Assembly: GCF_900109855.1 (NCBI RefSeq)
Contig: NZ_FOBO01000018.1
Span: forward strand, 1-64,000
Source: Roseovarius tolerans
GTDB lineage: Bacteria > Pseudomonadota > Alphaproteobacteria > Rhodobacterales > Rhodobacteraceae
DNA: 64,000 bases
Direction of reading: 5' to 3'
This document shows positions 39,013 to 47,832 of the stretch, piece by piece. The notes under the pieces were generated by a model that worked only from the letters and a program-made list of their open reading frames with translations, did not search any database and was not told where the DNA came from. Position 1 is the first letter of the stretch; each line of letters opens with the position of its first letter. The position numbers and the translations under genes are program-made.

Positions 39013-39531
39013 TCAAGAGCCGAGGATCATCGTCCACCAGATTTTGCCACCTGGCTCTTGCAGCCAGTCAAAGCCCATACGCTCGGCTTCGGGGTTGAGG
39101 ATCACGCGTTTCGTGGTCTCTTCCTGCATCCAGGCAGCTAGGGTTTCGAGTTCCGTCTCATAAGTCTCGGATATGGTCTCGCCCACCAGTTCACCCTCGT
39201 ATCCGACCCGTCGGATGCGATCGACTGGCGACGACCCGTCAGAGCCGAAATGCCATGGCCGGTTCTGCACAGACATGTCGCGTGAATGGGTGGCGGCCGC
39301 CGCAGTCAGCTTTTCGTCGAGGATAAGCGGCCCGGCCCCGGCGGCCTGACGCAGAGAGTTCACCGAATCCAGCATGCGGAATCTGATCTCGCGTTCCTGA
39401 CCTGTGCGAATGGGATAGACCCGCGGCAACGGTTTGCCATCCGCTCCAATCTGCGGTGATGGCGGTGGTGGTGCGGCACAGGCCGACAATGCCAACAAAG
39501 CCGACAGACAAAGGATCAAGAGACGCGCCAT
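39013..39531 (-). CDS. CAP/SCP-domain lipoprotein
   Basis: A 172-residue protein with a lipoprotein signal (LLALSACAAPPPP) and a proline-rich linker, then a CAP domain (about 50-172) with MLDSVNSLRQAAGAGPLILDEKLTAAAATHSRDM and HFGSDGSSPVDRIRRVGYEGELVGETI. CAP domains are found in secreted proteins with varied roles; bacterial functions are mostly unknown. It ends immediately beside the preceding L,D-transpeptidase stop and is divergent from the following one. Confidence 0.87.
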   Translation of the reverse strand: MARLLILCLSALLALSACAAPPPPSPQIGADGKPLPRVYPIRTGQEREIRFRMLDSVNSLRQAAGAGPLILDEKLTAAAATHSRDMSVQNRPWHFGSDGSSPVDRIRRVGYEGELVGETISETYETELETLAAWMQEETTKRVILNPEAERMGFDWLQEPGGKIWWTMILGS

Positions 39532-39700
39532 GATGTCAAACCAATCTTTCTTGTTCTACAACTCGCTTTAGCCCGCCTTGCGATGCAGTTCAAACGCGCA
39601 TCGGCGGAACCGTGCGGCCCAAGGGCGGTTTGAATTGCGACTGCGGCCTTTACGCCATATATTAAAGTCTGATCAGACAGGTATGTGTGGAGACCCAAAG

Positions 39701-40303
39701 ATGACCTCTGATATCCGGGACACGTGGAACCGCCGGGCCTTTCTGGCCGGAAGCTGCGCGATGGTCGGCGCGTCTGCGATCGCTCAGGGTGTGGATGGCC
39801 CAGATACGGTCGAGAATGAACGCGACGTCACCACCACTGTGCGCCGCAATATTTCGGCCTTCCGCAAACTGGATTGGCAGCCTTATTTCTCGAACCTGCG
39901 CAACGGAGCAATCCTTGTCGATATCGATTCGCGTGCGGTGCATTTCTGGAGCGAGGATCAAAGCGTTTACAAACTCTACCCCTCCTCTGTGCCGCTGACC
40001 GAGGACCTCACACGCCGGGGTCGTACTTCCGTAGTGCGCAAGGTTGAAGGGCCAAGCTGGCGCCCGACCCCTTCGATGCTAAAGCGTAATCCCGAATGGC
40101 CACCCTATGTCGGCCCCGGCCCGGATAACCCGCTTGGCACCCACGCGCTCTATCTCAGCTGGACCTATTACCGTATTCACGGCACGCATGACACGCGCAA
40201 GATTGGGAGGCGCTCGTCGAACGGTTGTGTTGGACTCTATAACGAACATATCGCGCAACTCTTCGCTTTGACCAAAGTCGGCACTCAAGTGTTGCTTATT
40301 TGA
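39701..40303 (+). CDS. L,D-transpeptidase with Tat-like signal
   Basis: A 200-residue exported protein. NRRAFLAGSCAMVGASAIAQ resembles a twin-arginine signal. The YkuD domain has NPLGTHALYLSWTYYRIHGT and the catalytic RRSSNGCVGLYN. It acts on peptidoglycan in the periplasm. GGAG lies 8 bases before ATG 39701; the longer frame to 39578 is not supported. With the lipoprotein L,D-transpeptidase and the CAP protein it forms a small cell-envelope cluster. Confidence 0.9.
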   Translation: MTSDIRDTWNRRAFLAGSCAMVGASAIAQGVDGPDTVENERDVTTTVRRNISAFRKLDWQPYFSNLRNGAILVDIDSRAVHFWSEDQSVYKLYPSSVPLTEDLTRRGRTSVVRKVEGPSWRPTPSMLKRNPEWPPYVGPGPDNPLGTHALYLSWTYYRIHGTHDTRKIGRRSSNGCVGLYNEHIAQLFALTKVGTQVLLI

Positions 40304-40447
40304 CGAAAAAGCGACCGGAGATGCCGTCAAGGCCTCAAGATACGTTTGCATTCCTGACATTTTACTGCTTAGAAAAAGCTACGAGGTAAATCTTGGGTGC
40401 CTGTTGCTGCGCTGTTGCAGCGTCACACCTGTATCTGGAGGATAATT

Positions 40448-40636
40448 ATGAAGAAAATCGTTCTCGCGGCCGCTCTGTCTGCTGCTGCTTCGACCGGTTT
40501 TGCCGGCAACCTGTCCGAGCCCGTTATTGAGGCTCCGGTCATCGTTGAAGAAACCAACGCAAGCTCTTCGGCAGCCGCCGTCTGGGTTCCGCTGGTTATT
40601 CTGGCGATCGTCGCTGCCGCAGTTGCAGCCGACTGA
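40448..40636 (+). CDS. Small exported or membrane protein beside hemH
   Basis: A 62-residue protein: a cleavable signal (KKIVLAAALSAAASTGFAG), a short acidic region with VEETNASSSA, and a C-terminal hydrophobic helix (VWVPLVILAIVAAAVAAD). GGAGG lies 6 bases before ATG 40448. I recall similar small proteins next to ferrochelatase genes in roseobacters, sometimes mislabelled ferrochelatase; it has no enzyme features. Its role is unknown. A strong terminator follows. Confidence 0.75.
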   Translation: MKKIVLAAALSAAASTGFAGNLSEPVIEAPVIVEETNASSSAAAVWVPLVILAIVAAAVAAD

Positions 40637-40661
40637 TCGGATTACAGATCCAAAGAGAAAG

Positions 40662-40686
40662 GGCAGCGGGACCCGCTGCCTTTTTT
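40662..40686. terminator. Intrinsic terminator between the small protein gene and hemH
   Basis: GGCAGCGGG pairs with CCCGCTGCC across a single A, so the stem will open to a small loop. A run of six T follows on the plus strand and AAAG precedes it, allowing some use in the reverse direction after hemH. Confidence 0.85.
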
Positions 40687-40712
40687 CGTTCAGTGTCTCG
40701 CGTTGAGGTGCC

Positions 40713-41777
40713 TCAGTCGAGCCAACCCATGAGGTTGCTCTCGACGATCGAAGACAGCGCCTTGATATGCGCATCGTCATCATTCAGGCATGGGATATAG
40801 GTGAATTCCTCACCACCGGCCTCCTCAAAGCTTTCCCGGATTTCCTCGTTGATCTCTTCCAGCGTCTCGATGCAGTCGGCAGAAAAGGCCGGAGCCATCA
40901 CCGCGATGCGTTTCTTGCCATCCTCGCGCGCCAACCGCGCCACTTCGTCGACAGTGTAGGGCTTGAGCCACTCCTCGGGGCCGAAGACCGACTGGAACGT
41001 GGTGGTGATCTCGGTATCCTCCCAGCCCAGCCTCTCCTTGAGCAGGCGCGTGGTTTTCTGGCAATGGCAATGATACGGGTCACCCTGCATCAGATAGCGC
41101 TTCGGCATGCCGTGATAGGACACGACGAGGATCTCGGGCCGCTTGTCGATATCGGCGTAGGCGCGCTCGACCGATTCGGCGAGGGCCTCGATGTAGAGCG
41201 GGTTTTCGAAATAGGGCTCCACCACGCGGGCAATCGGCTGCCATGTTTCGTCCATCAGCGCGCGAAAGAACTGGTCATTCGCGGTGGCTGAGGTGGCGCC
41301 AGCGTAATGTGGATAGAGCGGAAAGAACAGGATGCGCGTGCAGCCCGCCTCGACCATCGCCCTCACCTTAGATTTCGTGGACGGATTGCCGTAGCGCATG
41401 CAGAAATCTACCATCACCTGATCGCCGTAGCGCTCTTCCATCGCCTTGGCCATCTTGGCGGTCTGATCGCGGGTGATGGTCATCAGGGGGCTTTCGCCCT
41501 TGTCTTCGTTCCAGATGGATTTATACGCCTCGCCGCTCGTAAACGGTCGCTTGGTCAGGATGATGAGCTGCAACAGCGGCTGCCATTTCCAAGGGCTGTA
41601 GTCGATCACCCGCCGGTCCGAGAGGAACTCGTTGAGATAGCGGCGCATCGGCCAATAGCTGTAATGATCCGGCGTCCCGAGATTGGCCAGCAGCACGCCG
41701 GTCTTGGCCCTCGGCACCTTGGGATGATCGGCGGGGGCGTGGGCGGGGCGTGCGGCGTCACGGCTGGCGTCGAGCAT
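40713..41777 (-). CDS. hemH: Ferrochelatase
   Basis: A 354-residue enzyme inserting iron into protoporphyrin IX. GVLLANLGTPDHYSYWPMRRYLNEFLSDRRV, FPLYPHYAGATSAT, VVSYHGMPKRYL with the metal-ligand His, CHCQKTTRLL, FQSVFGPEEWLKPYT and MAPAFSADCIETLEEI are family motifs. It acts at the inner membrane face. ATG 41777 is preferred to TTG 41789. The downstream terminator is shared with a small convergent gene. Confidence 0.96.
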   Translation of the reverse strand: MLDASRDAARPAHAPADHPKVPRAKTGVLLANLGTPDHYSYWPMRRYLNEFLSDRRVIDYSPWKWQPLLQLIILTKRPFTSGEAYKSIWNEDKGESPLMTITRDQTAKMAKAMEERYGDQVMVDFCMRYGNPSTKSKVRAMVEAGCTRILFFPLYPHYAGATSATANDQFFRALMDETWQPIARVVEPYFENPLYIEALAESVERAYADIDKRPEILVVSYHGMPKRYLMQGDPYHCHCQKTTRLLKERLGWEDTEITTTFQSVFGPEEWLKPYTVDEVARLAREDGKKRIAVMAPAFSADCIETLEEINEEIRESFEEAGGEEFTYIPCLNDDDAHIKALSSIVESNLMGWLD

Positions 41778-41837
41778 GGCTTTGGTCAATCCTGTCAGTC
41801 TCGGGTCAGGGGTGACATATAGGTTAGCGCCGCAAGG

Positions 41838-42656
41838 TCAATCTTTCAGAGGTTTTTCCTCTGAGCCGAGCGCGTCCGCCAGCCGTGCCTTGGCCGATCC
41901 GGGGCGCAAGGGTTGTGGCTGGCTTTCGTCAGGCGACCAGCCTGTCAGGAAAATCATCTCGAAGGTCGCGGGAATGCTGCCTGTGCCCTTCCCGAATTCA
42001 CGCGCGTATATGTCGCAGGCCCGATTCAGGACCGCGCGCCGCATCATGCGCCTGGGTCTAGTGCTCATCGCGTTGGCCTCGCCCATGGCGCGCAGGTCGT
42101 GCATCAGGTGCCAGGGATCGCGATACTCGACGCTCAGCGGCAGCCGGTCCGCCACCGGCAGGGTATAGCCCGCCCGCTGCAACAGCGCGCCGAGATCGCG
42201 GATTTCCCCCATCGGCAGAATACGCGGCGAAAGGCCCCCGGTGACATCGGCCTCCGCTTGCGCCAACGCCGCACGTAACTCCTGCAACGTGCCGCCGCCC
42301 AGAAGCGCCCCCAGCATCAGCCCATCAGGCCGCAACGCGCGCCGCATCTGAATGAGCTGCCCCACCGGGTCGCTTGCCCAATGCAGACTCATCGTATGGA
42401 TTACCAGATCATGCGCGCCCGGCTCCAGCGCCAGCGTCTCGTCATCTGCGACCACCCGCGCCTGCGGCAAGCGCGCCTGCCAGAATTCGGGAAAACCCGT
42501 CACCACCGCGGGCGCGGTAAAGGATTTGTTAACCACCGCCAGACGATCCTCGATCTCATCCGCCGCCACTTCGTGCAGGAACAGCACAGGCGCGCGCGCC
42601 GCGCGCAGTCGGTTGCGGAAAAGGGCGGTTCGGTCGGTGAGCGGTGTCTGGGTCAT
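41838..42656 (-). CDS. SAM-dependent methyltransferase, BioC/NDUFAF5-like
   Basis: A 272-residue protein. It starts with TDRTALFRNRLRAAR and LFLHEVAADEIEDRLAVVNKSF, typical of the NDUFAF5-like group in alphaproteobacteria, with the methyltransferase core around HDLVIHTMSLHWASDPVGQLIQ. The mitochondrial relative works on complex I assembly; the bacterial role is not established. ATG 42656 follows homologues; the frame to 42692 is not needed. Its start is 15 bases from the divergent comF start, so promoters must overlap the coding ends. Confidence 0.85.
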   Translation of the reverse strand: MTQTPLTDRTALFRNRLRAARAPVLFLHEVAADEIEDRLAVVNKSFTAPAVVTGFPEFWQARLPQARVVADDETLALEPGAHDLVIHTMSLHWASDPVGQLIQMRRALRPDGLMLGALLGGGTLQELRAALAQAEADVTGGLSPRILPMGEIRDLGALLQRAGYTLPVADRLPLSVEYRDPWHLMHDLRAMGEANAMSTRPRRMMRRAVLNRACDIYAREFGKGTGSIPATFEMIFLTGWSPDESQPQPLRPGSAKARLADALGSEEKPLKD

Positions 42657-42671
42657 GGCAAGGAGATTAGG

Positions 42672-43403
42672 GTGCACAGAGCGGCATTTCAAACAGCGGT
42701 CCGGTTGATCTATCCGTCGCGTTGTACGCTCTGTGGCACCACTGTCGATAGCGATTTCGGCCTTTGTGGTCCCTGCTGGCGCGACACCCCGTTCGTTTCC
42801 GGTCTGGTCTGCGACGCCTGCGGCGTGCCGCTGCCGGGCGAGTCGGGCGCGCAGGCCGAGTTCTGTGATGAATGCCTAGTCAATGCCCGGCCCTGGTCGC
42901 GCGGGCGCTCGGCGCTGCGATATCACGAGAACGGTCGCCGCCTCGTTCTTGCGCTCAAGCATGGTGACCGGCATGATGTCATCCGCCCGGCGGCGAAATG
43001 GCTCGCGCGTGCTGCTGCGCCGCTCTTGCAACCCGACACCCTGCTTGCGCCGGTGCCGCTGCACTGGACCCGAATGCTCCGCCGTCGCTATAATCAGTCG
43101 GCGCTGCTCGTGCAGGCATTGGCCCACGAGATCGGTCAACCTCATTGTCTGGACCTCTTGCATCGCTCCAAGCGCACACAGAGCCTCAACGGACTCGACC
43201 GAGCCGCCCGCCACGCCATGCTCAGCGACGCGATCCGCATTAACCCGGCGCGCGGCCCGCTGATCACAGATCGCCCGGTGCTGATCGTCGATGATGTGAT
43301 GACTTCCGGTGCAACGCTCTCGGCATGCGCGCAGGCCGCATATGCCGCTGGCGCGCAGGATGTGTGTATTCTGACACTGGCACGCGTCGCCAAGGATGCT
43401 TAG
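42672..43403 (+). CDS. comF: ComF-family phosphoribosyltransferase-like protein
   Basis: A 243-residue protein with an N-terminal zinc-binding double-Cys region (CTLCG, CGPCW, CDACG, CDEC) and a PRTase domain ending in PVLIVDDVMTSGATLSAC, the PRPP-binding loop. ComF proteins are linked to DNA uptake in some bacteria; here the role is unclear. GTG 42672 has AAGGAG 6 bases upstream, deciding the start over the frame that runs back to 42381 antisense to the methyltransferase. A glutaredoxin gene follows. Confidence 0.88.
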   Translation: MHRAAFQTAVRLIYPSRCTLCGTTVDSDFGLCGPCWRDTPFVSGLVCDACGVPLPGESGAQAEFCDECLVNARPWSRGRSALRYHENGRRLVLALKHGDRHDVIRPAAKWLARAAAPLLQPDTLLAPVPLHWTRMLRRRYNQSALLVQALAHEIGQPHCLDLLHRSKRTQSLNGLDRAARHAMLSDAIRINPARGPLITDRPVLIVDDVMTSGATLSACAQAAYAAGAQDVCILTLARVAKDA

Positions 43404-43433
43404 GTTCCTGTCAAACAGAACAGGAAACCGCGC

Positions 43434-43691
43434 ATGCAACCCGTCGAAATCTACTCCTCGCCGCTCTGCGGCTTTTGCCATGCGGCCAAACGCCTGCTGA
43501 AACAGAAGGGCGTCAACTTCTCCGAGATCAACGTGCTCGCTCAGCCCAAGCGCAAGACCGAGATGATGAGCCGCGCCAATGGCCGCCACACCGTGCCGCA
43601 GATCTTCATCGGTGAGACGCATGTCGGCGGCTGCGACGAGCTTTATGCGCTGGAACGCGCGGGAAAGCTCGATCCGATGCTACAGGGCTGA
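43434..43691 (+). CDS. grxC: Glutaredoxin 3
   Basis: An 85-residue dithiol glutaredoxin with EIYSSPLCGFCHAAKRLLKQKGV, HTVPQIFIGETHVGGCDEL. The active site reads CGFC rather than the usual CPYC; the cis-Pro (TVPQ) and the GGCDEL glutathione-binding segment are in place. It reduces disulfides or mixed disulfides with glutathione. The nitrilase-like gene begins 5 bases after its stop, suggesting a shared role in glutathione metabolism. Confidence 0.94.
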   Translation: MQPVEIYSSPLCGFCHAAKRLLKQKGVNFSEINVLAQPKRKTEMMSRANGRHTVPQIFIGETHVGGCDELYALERAGKLDPMLQG

Positions 43692-43695
43692 TTCG

Positions 43696-44526
43696 ATGCG
43701 CGCGGCCCTCCTGCAACTGACCAGCAGCGACCAGCCAGAGGATAATCTGGCCACCGTCCGCGCGATGATGGAGAGGGCGGTCGCACAGGGCGCGGAGTTC
43801 ATCCTCACTCCGGAAGTGACGAATTGCGTCTCGACCAGCCGCAGCCATCAAAATGAGGTGCTGCACCCCGAGGAAACAGACCCTGTTCTGGCCGGATTGC
43901 GCCAAGAGGCCGCCCGCCATGGCGTCTGGCTTCTGATCGGCTCGCTCGCGCTCAAGACCGACGATCCCGACGGGCGCTTTGCCAACCGGTCCTTCCTGAT
44001 CGACCCGCCGGGCGAGGTGAAGGCGCGCTATGACAAGATCCACATGTTCGACGTCGATGTGACGCCCGAGGAAACCTATCGCGAATCCGATGGTTTTCGG
44101 CCCGGCACCCGCGCGGTGCTGGCGCAGATGGCCTGGGGCAAGCTTGGCCTGACGATTTGTTACGACATCCGCTTTCCCGCCCTGCATCGCCGCCTCGCCC
44201 ATGCCGGGGCCGATATCCTGACCGTGCCCGCCGCCTTTTCCCCCGTGACCGGGGCGGCGCATTGGGAAACCCTGCTGCGCGCGCGGGCCATCGAGACGGG
44301 TTGTTTCGTGCTGGCCCCCGCACAAACCGGCACCCATGCCGCCACAAGGGGACGGGCCCGCACAACGCATGGCCACAGCATGGCAATCGCACCCTGGGGC
44401 GAGGTTCTGGCCGATGGCGGCACCGATCACGGGATCGTGATGGTTGATCTTGACCCCTCTGAGGTGGCACAAGCACGCAGGCGCGTGCCTTCGCTGCGCC
44501 ATGACCGCGTGTTTGATGGCCCCTGA
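43696..44526 (+). CDS. Carbon-nitrogen hydrolase, Nit-type (likely deaminated glutathione amidase)
   Basis: A 276-residue nitrilase-superfamily amidase with the catalytic triad Glu in ILTPEVTN, Lys in ARYDKIHMFD and Cys in LTICYDIRFP. The sequence fits the Nit1/Nit2 group. Members of this group hydrolyse deaminated glutathione or alpha-ketoglutaramate; placement next to grxC favours the former. ATG 43696 follows grxC by 4 bases. The marR gene starts directly after its stop. Confidence 0.88.
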   Translation: MRAALLQLTSSDQPEDNLATVRAMMERAVAQGAEFILTPEVTNCVSTSRSHQNEVLHPEETDPVLAGLRQEAARHGVWLLIGSLALKTDDPDGRFANRSFLIDPPGEVKARYDKIHMFDVDVTPEETYRESDGFRPGTRAVLAQMAWGKLGLTICYDIRFPALHRRLAHAGADILTVPAAFSPVTGAAHWETLLRARAIETGCFVLAPAQTGTHAATRGRARTTHGHSMAIAPWGEVLADGGTDHGIVMVDLDPSEVAQARRRVPSLRHDRVFDGP

Positions 44527-44967
44527 ATGGACGAGACAACCAGTAATTCCCTTGCGGTGGCGCTCTTTAGCGAGATCCTCACCAACGAGCAGCTGATCCG
44601 CAACCGGCTGAGCCGCGTGCTGCCGAAGGGTATGGAAATCTCGCACTTCTCGGTCCTGAACCATCTTGCCCGGATCGGAGATGAGCGTAGCCCGGCGCAG
44701 CTGGCCAAAAGCTTTCACGTCACTCGCGGGGCGATGACCAACACGCTCTCGAAACTTGAATGGGCGGGCTACGTGCATATCCGCCCCGATTGGGACGATG
44801 CCCGCCGCAAGATGGTGGCGATCAGCCCCTCGGGCCGTCAGGCGCGCGATGCGGCGATGGCGGCGATCACGCCGATGGTCTCGGATCTGATCCGTGATCT
44901 TGGCGAGGACCGCGTGCGCGCCAGCCTGCCGGTGCTGCGCGAATTGCGCATCAGGCTGGAGATTTGA
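44527..44967 (+). CDS. MarR-family transcriptional regulator
   Basis: A 146-residue winged-helix regulator. The recognition region reads [30 protein letters not shown], with the wing [16 protein letters not shown]. Its target and ligand are unknown; it directly follows the grxC-nitrilase pair, so control of these or of its own operon is possible. Its 3' end overlaps the convergent ubiG by 17 bases. Confidence 0.88.
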   Translation: MDETTSNSLAVALFSEILTNEQLIRNRLSRVLPKGMEISHFSVLNHLARIGDERSPAQLAKSFHVTRGAMTNTLSKLEWAGYVHIRPDWDDARRKMVAISPSGRQARDAAMAAITPMVSDLIRDLGEDRVRASLPVLRELRIRLEI

Positions 44968-45700
44968 CGCTCGTTGTCACGTAATTCACGCTCAGGTCGC
45001 GATCCGACAGGCGCCATTGCCATGTGACCGGGTTGAAAACAAATCCCTTGCGATCCACCGGTGTCAGCCCGGCTTGAGCAATCAGGCCGTATAGCTCATC
45101 CGGGGTGATGAATTTAGACCATTCATGCGTGCCCTTGGGCAACCAGCGCATCACGTATTCCGCCCCCACGATAGCCATGGCGAAACTTTTGGGATTGCGG
45201 TTGATCGTGGAGCAGACCATCAACCCGCCGGGTTTGAGCAATTGCTGGCAGGCGGTCAGATAGGCCAACGGATCAGCCACATGCTCGACCACCTCCATGT
45301 TGAGCACCACGTCAAACTGCTCGCCCTCTGCGGCCATATCCTCGGCCGTGGTGTGGCGATAGTCGATCTTCAGACCCGATTGCTCGGCATGCACTTGTGC
45401 CACGGGGATATTGCGCGGGGCGGCATCCGCTCCCACCACATCCGCCCCAAGCCGCGCCATCGGTTCGCTCAGCAGACCACCGCCACAGCCGATATCGAGT
45501 ATGCGCAGACCCTCGAATGGCGCTTTTAGCCCTTGATCACGCTCGAATTCCGCTGCGATCTGCGACGTGATATAGTCCAGCCTGCAGGGGTTCAGCATGT
45601 GAAGTGGCTTGAATTTGCCGTTCGGATCCCACCACTCGGCGGCCATCGCTTCGAATTTGGCGACCTCGGTGGCATCTATCGTGCTCTGCGCGGCTTGCAT
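44951..45700 (-). CDS. ubiG: Ubiquinone biosynthesis O-methyltransferase UbiG
   Basis: A 249-residue SAM-dependent methyltransferase for both O-methylations in ubiquinone synthesis. [29 protein letters not shown] is the UbiG N-terminal signature; [26 protein letters not shown] is the SAM site; [12 protein letters not shown] and [15 protein letters not shown] sequence ([11 protein letters not shown]) follow. ATG 45700 with GGGAG 6 bases upstream is preferred to the ATG at 45721. It is divergent from the iminopeptidase gene. Confidence 0.95.
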   Translation of the reverse strand: MQAAQSTIDATEVAKFEAMAAEWWDPNGKFKPLHMLNPCRLDYITSQIAAEFERDQGLKAPFEGLRILDIGCGGGLLSEPMARLGADVVGADAAPRNIPVAQVHAEQSGLKIDYRHTTAEDMAAEGEQFDVVLNMEVVEHVADPLAYLTACQQLLKPGGLMVCSTINRNPKSFAMAIVGAEYVMRWLPKGTHEWSKFITPDELYGLIAQAGLTPVDRKGFVFNPVTWQWRLSDRDLSVNYVTTSVKSPA

Positions 45701-45749
45701 TCGGGTCTCCCTATGGCTCAATTAGTCCCGTGCGATATATAGGACATTC

Positions 45750-46724
45750 ATGGATAAAGTCTCGGGCCATAAAACCGCAGTTCAATATCTCTTTCCTCCG
45801 GTCGAGCCGTTCGATCGGCGCATGCTCGACGTGGGCGATGGTCACACGATCTATGTCGAGCAATCGGGCCGGGCGGATGGCCTGCCGGTGGTTGTTCTGC
45901 ATGGCGGGCCCGGCGGCGGCTGCAGCCCCGCGATGCGCCGCTATTTTGACCCCGAGATCTACCGAATCATCCTCTTCGATCAACGCGGCTGTGGCCGCTC
46001 TCGCCCTCATGCCAGCGTCGAGGCGAATACCACTTGGCATCTGGTGCGCGATATCGAGCAAATTCGCGACACCCTCGGCATCGACCGCTGGATCGTCTTT
46101 GGCGGCAGTTGGGGCGCGACGCTGGCGCTGATCTATGGCCAGACCCATCCCGACCGCGCGCTGCATCTGGTGCTGCGCGGTGTATTTACCATGACGGAAG
46201 GCGAACTCGATTGGTTCTACGGCGGTGGCGCCGGGGCGTTTTGGCCGGAAACATGGGCACGCTTTGTCGCACTCATCCCCGAGGAGGAGCGCGACGACCT
46301 GATCACTGCCTATCACAAGCGGCTCTTTTCCGGCGATCTGGCGCAGGAAATCACCCACGCCAAGGCGTGGTCGGCTTGGGAAAACGCGCTCGCCACGGTG
46401 CAGTCCACCGGCGTCGGCGGTGATAGTCCGGCGGACTACGCCCGCGCCTTTGCGCGGCTGGAAAACCACTATTTCACGCATCGCGGCTTTCTCGAGGAGG
46501 ACGGGCATATCCTTGCCCGCATGGAGCGCCTGCGCGACGTGCCCGGCACCATCGTACAGGGCCGCTATGACATGATCTGCCCGCCAATCACTGCGCATAA
46601 GGTTGCTGCCCTCTGGCCGAAATGCGATTTGCGGATGATCCCCGTCGCCGGTCACGCCCTGTCAGAGCCGGGGATCAGCGCCGATCTGGTGGGTGTCATG
46701 CAGAAACTAGCCCGCCGCGCCTGA
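45750..46724 (+). CDS. pip: Proline iminopeptidase
   Basis: A 324-residue alpha/beta hydrolase releasing N-terminal proline. VVLHGGPGGGCSPAMRRYFDP, LFDQRGCGRSRPHAS, the nucleophile Ser in VFGGSWGATLAL, the catalytic Asp region in GRYDMICPP and the His in VAGHALSEP are all present. The length is normal for S33 iminopeptidases. It may process peptides brought in by transporters; no operon partner is evident, with zapE 46 bases downstream. Confidence 0.94.
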   Translation: MDKVSGHKTAVQYLFPPVEPFDRRMLDVGDGHTIYVEQSGRADGLPVVVLHGGPGGGCSPAMRRYFDPEIYRIILFDQRGCGRSRPHASVEANTTWHLVRDIEQIRDTLGIDRWIVFGGSWGATLALIYGQTHPDRALHLVLRGVFTMTEGELDWFYGGGAGAFWPETWARFVALIPEEERDDLITAYHKRLFSGDLAQEITHAKAWSAWENALATVQSTGVGGDSPADYARAFARLENHYFTHRGFLEEDGHILARMERLRDVPGTIVQGRYDMICPPITAHKVAALWPKCDLRMIPVAGHALSEPGISADLVGVMQKLARRA

Positions 46725-46770
46725 GCATTCGCGCTTTTCCCGAGACCCGCATCACGGTATTCGGAACGCT

Positions 46771-47832
46771 ATGGAAACGCTGCCCTACCTCTATGATCGC
46801 CTTGTCGCCGAAGGCGAGCTGACCCGTGATGACGCGCAAGAGGCGGTTCTGCCCGAATTCGAGCGCATCCGCGCCGCGCTCGCTGACACCCCGCGCAAGG
46901 GTTGGTTTCGCCGCGCGCCTGAGCTGCCCAAGGGGCTCTATCTCTGGGGAGGGGTCGGGCGTGGCAAGTCCATGTTGATGGACATGTTCGTGCAAACCCT
47001 CGACGTGCCCAACCGGCGGGTGCATTTCCACGCGTTCATGCAGGAAATCCACGCTGGTCTGCACGCCGCCCGCGCTCGCAACGAGACTGACGCGCTTGCC
47101 CCGGTGGCTGCCGAGGTGGCCAAATCCGTGCGGCTGCTCGCCTTTGACGAAATGCAGATTACCGATATCACCGATGCGATGATCGTGGGTCGGTTGTTCG
47201 AGGCGCTTTTCGCGGCCGGGGTGGTGGTGGTCACCACGTCCAACCGGGTGCCGGATGACCTCTACAAGAACGGGCTCAATCGGCAGTTATTCGTGCCATT
47301 CATCGCGCTGGTCAAGGAGCGCATGGTCGTGCACGAAATGGTCGGTCCAACGGATTACAGGCAGGATCGCCTCGCCGGTAGCCAAACCTATTTCTCGCCT
47401 CTCAATTCCGAGAACCGCGCCGAGATAGAGACGATATGGCAGGATCTGACCGGTGGTCAGGGCGGCCCGCACGACATCATCGTCAACAAGCGTGCTGTTG
47501 AAATTCCAGCGTTTCACAACGGGGCCGCACGCGCCACGTTCTACGATCTCTGCGGGCGCCCACTCGGCCCTGCCGACTATCTCGCTCTGGCAGAGGCAGC
47601 GCGCGTCCTGATCCTGGAAAACATCCCGCAACTGGGGCGAAGCAATTTCAACGAGGCCAAGCGCTTCGTCACCCTGATCGACGCGCTATACGAGGCGCGC
47701 GTACGCCTCATCTGCTCGGCAGCGGCAGAGCCGGAATACCTCTATCTCGAGGGTGAAGGCTCATTCGAATTCGAACGCACCGCCAGCCGGCTACGCGAAA
47801 TGCAATCCGATGGCTGGGGTGAAGATGCCTAG
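46771..47832 (+). CDS. zapE: Cell division ATPase ZapE (AFG1-like)
   Basis: A 353-residue AAA-type ATPase. WGGVGRGKSMLMD is Walker A, LLAFDEMQITDITDAM is Walker B, VVTTSNRVPDDLYKNGLNRQLFVPFI is the sensor and arginine region. It is related to yeast AFG1; in E. coli ZapE acts with FtsZ under stress. The start at 46771 gives METLPYLYDRLVAEGEL, the expected N-terminus. It overlaps the convergent ABC ATPase by 4 bases. Confidence 0.93.
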   Translation: METLPYLYDRLVAEGELTRDDAQEAVLPEFERIRAALADTPRKGWFRRAPELPKGLYLWGGVGRGKSMLMDMFVQTLDVPNRRVHFHAFMQEIHAGLHAARARNETDALAPVAAEVAKSVRLLAFDEMQITDITDAMIVGRLFEALFAAGVVVVTTSNRVPDDLYKNGLNRQLFVPFIALVKERMVVHEMVGPTDYRQDRLAGSQTYFSPLNSENRAEIETIWQDLTGGQGGPHDIIVNKRAVEIPAFHNGAARATFYDLCGRPLGPADYLALAEAARVLILENIPQLGRSNFNEAKRFVTLIDALYEARVRLICSAAAEPEYLYLEGEGSFEFERTASRLREMQSDGWGEDA

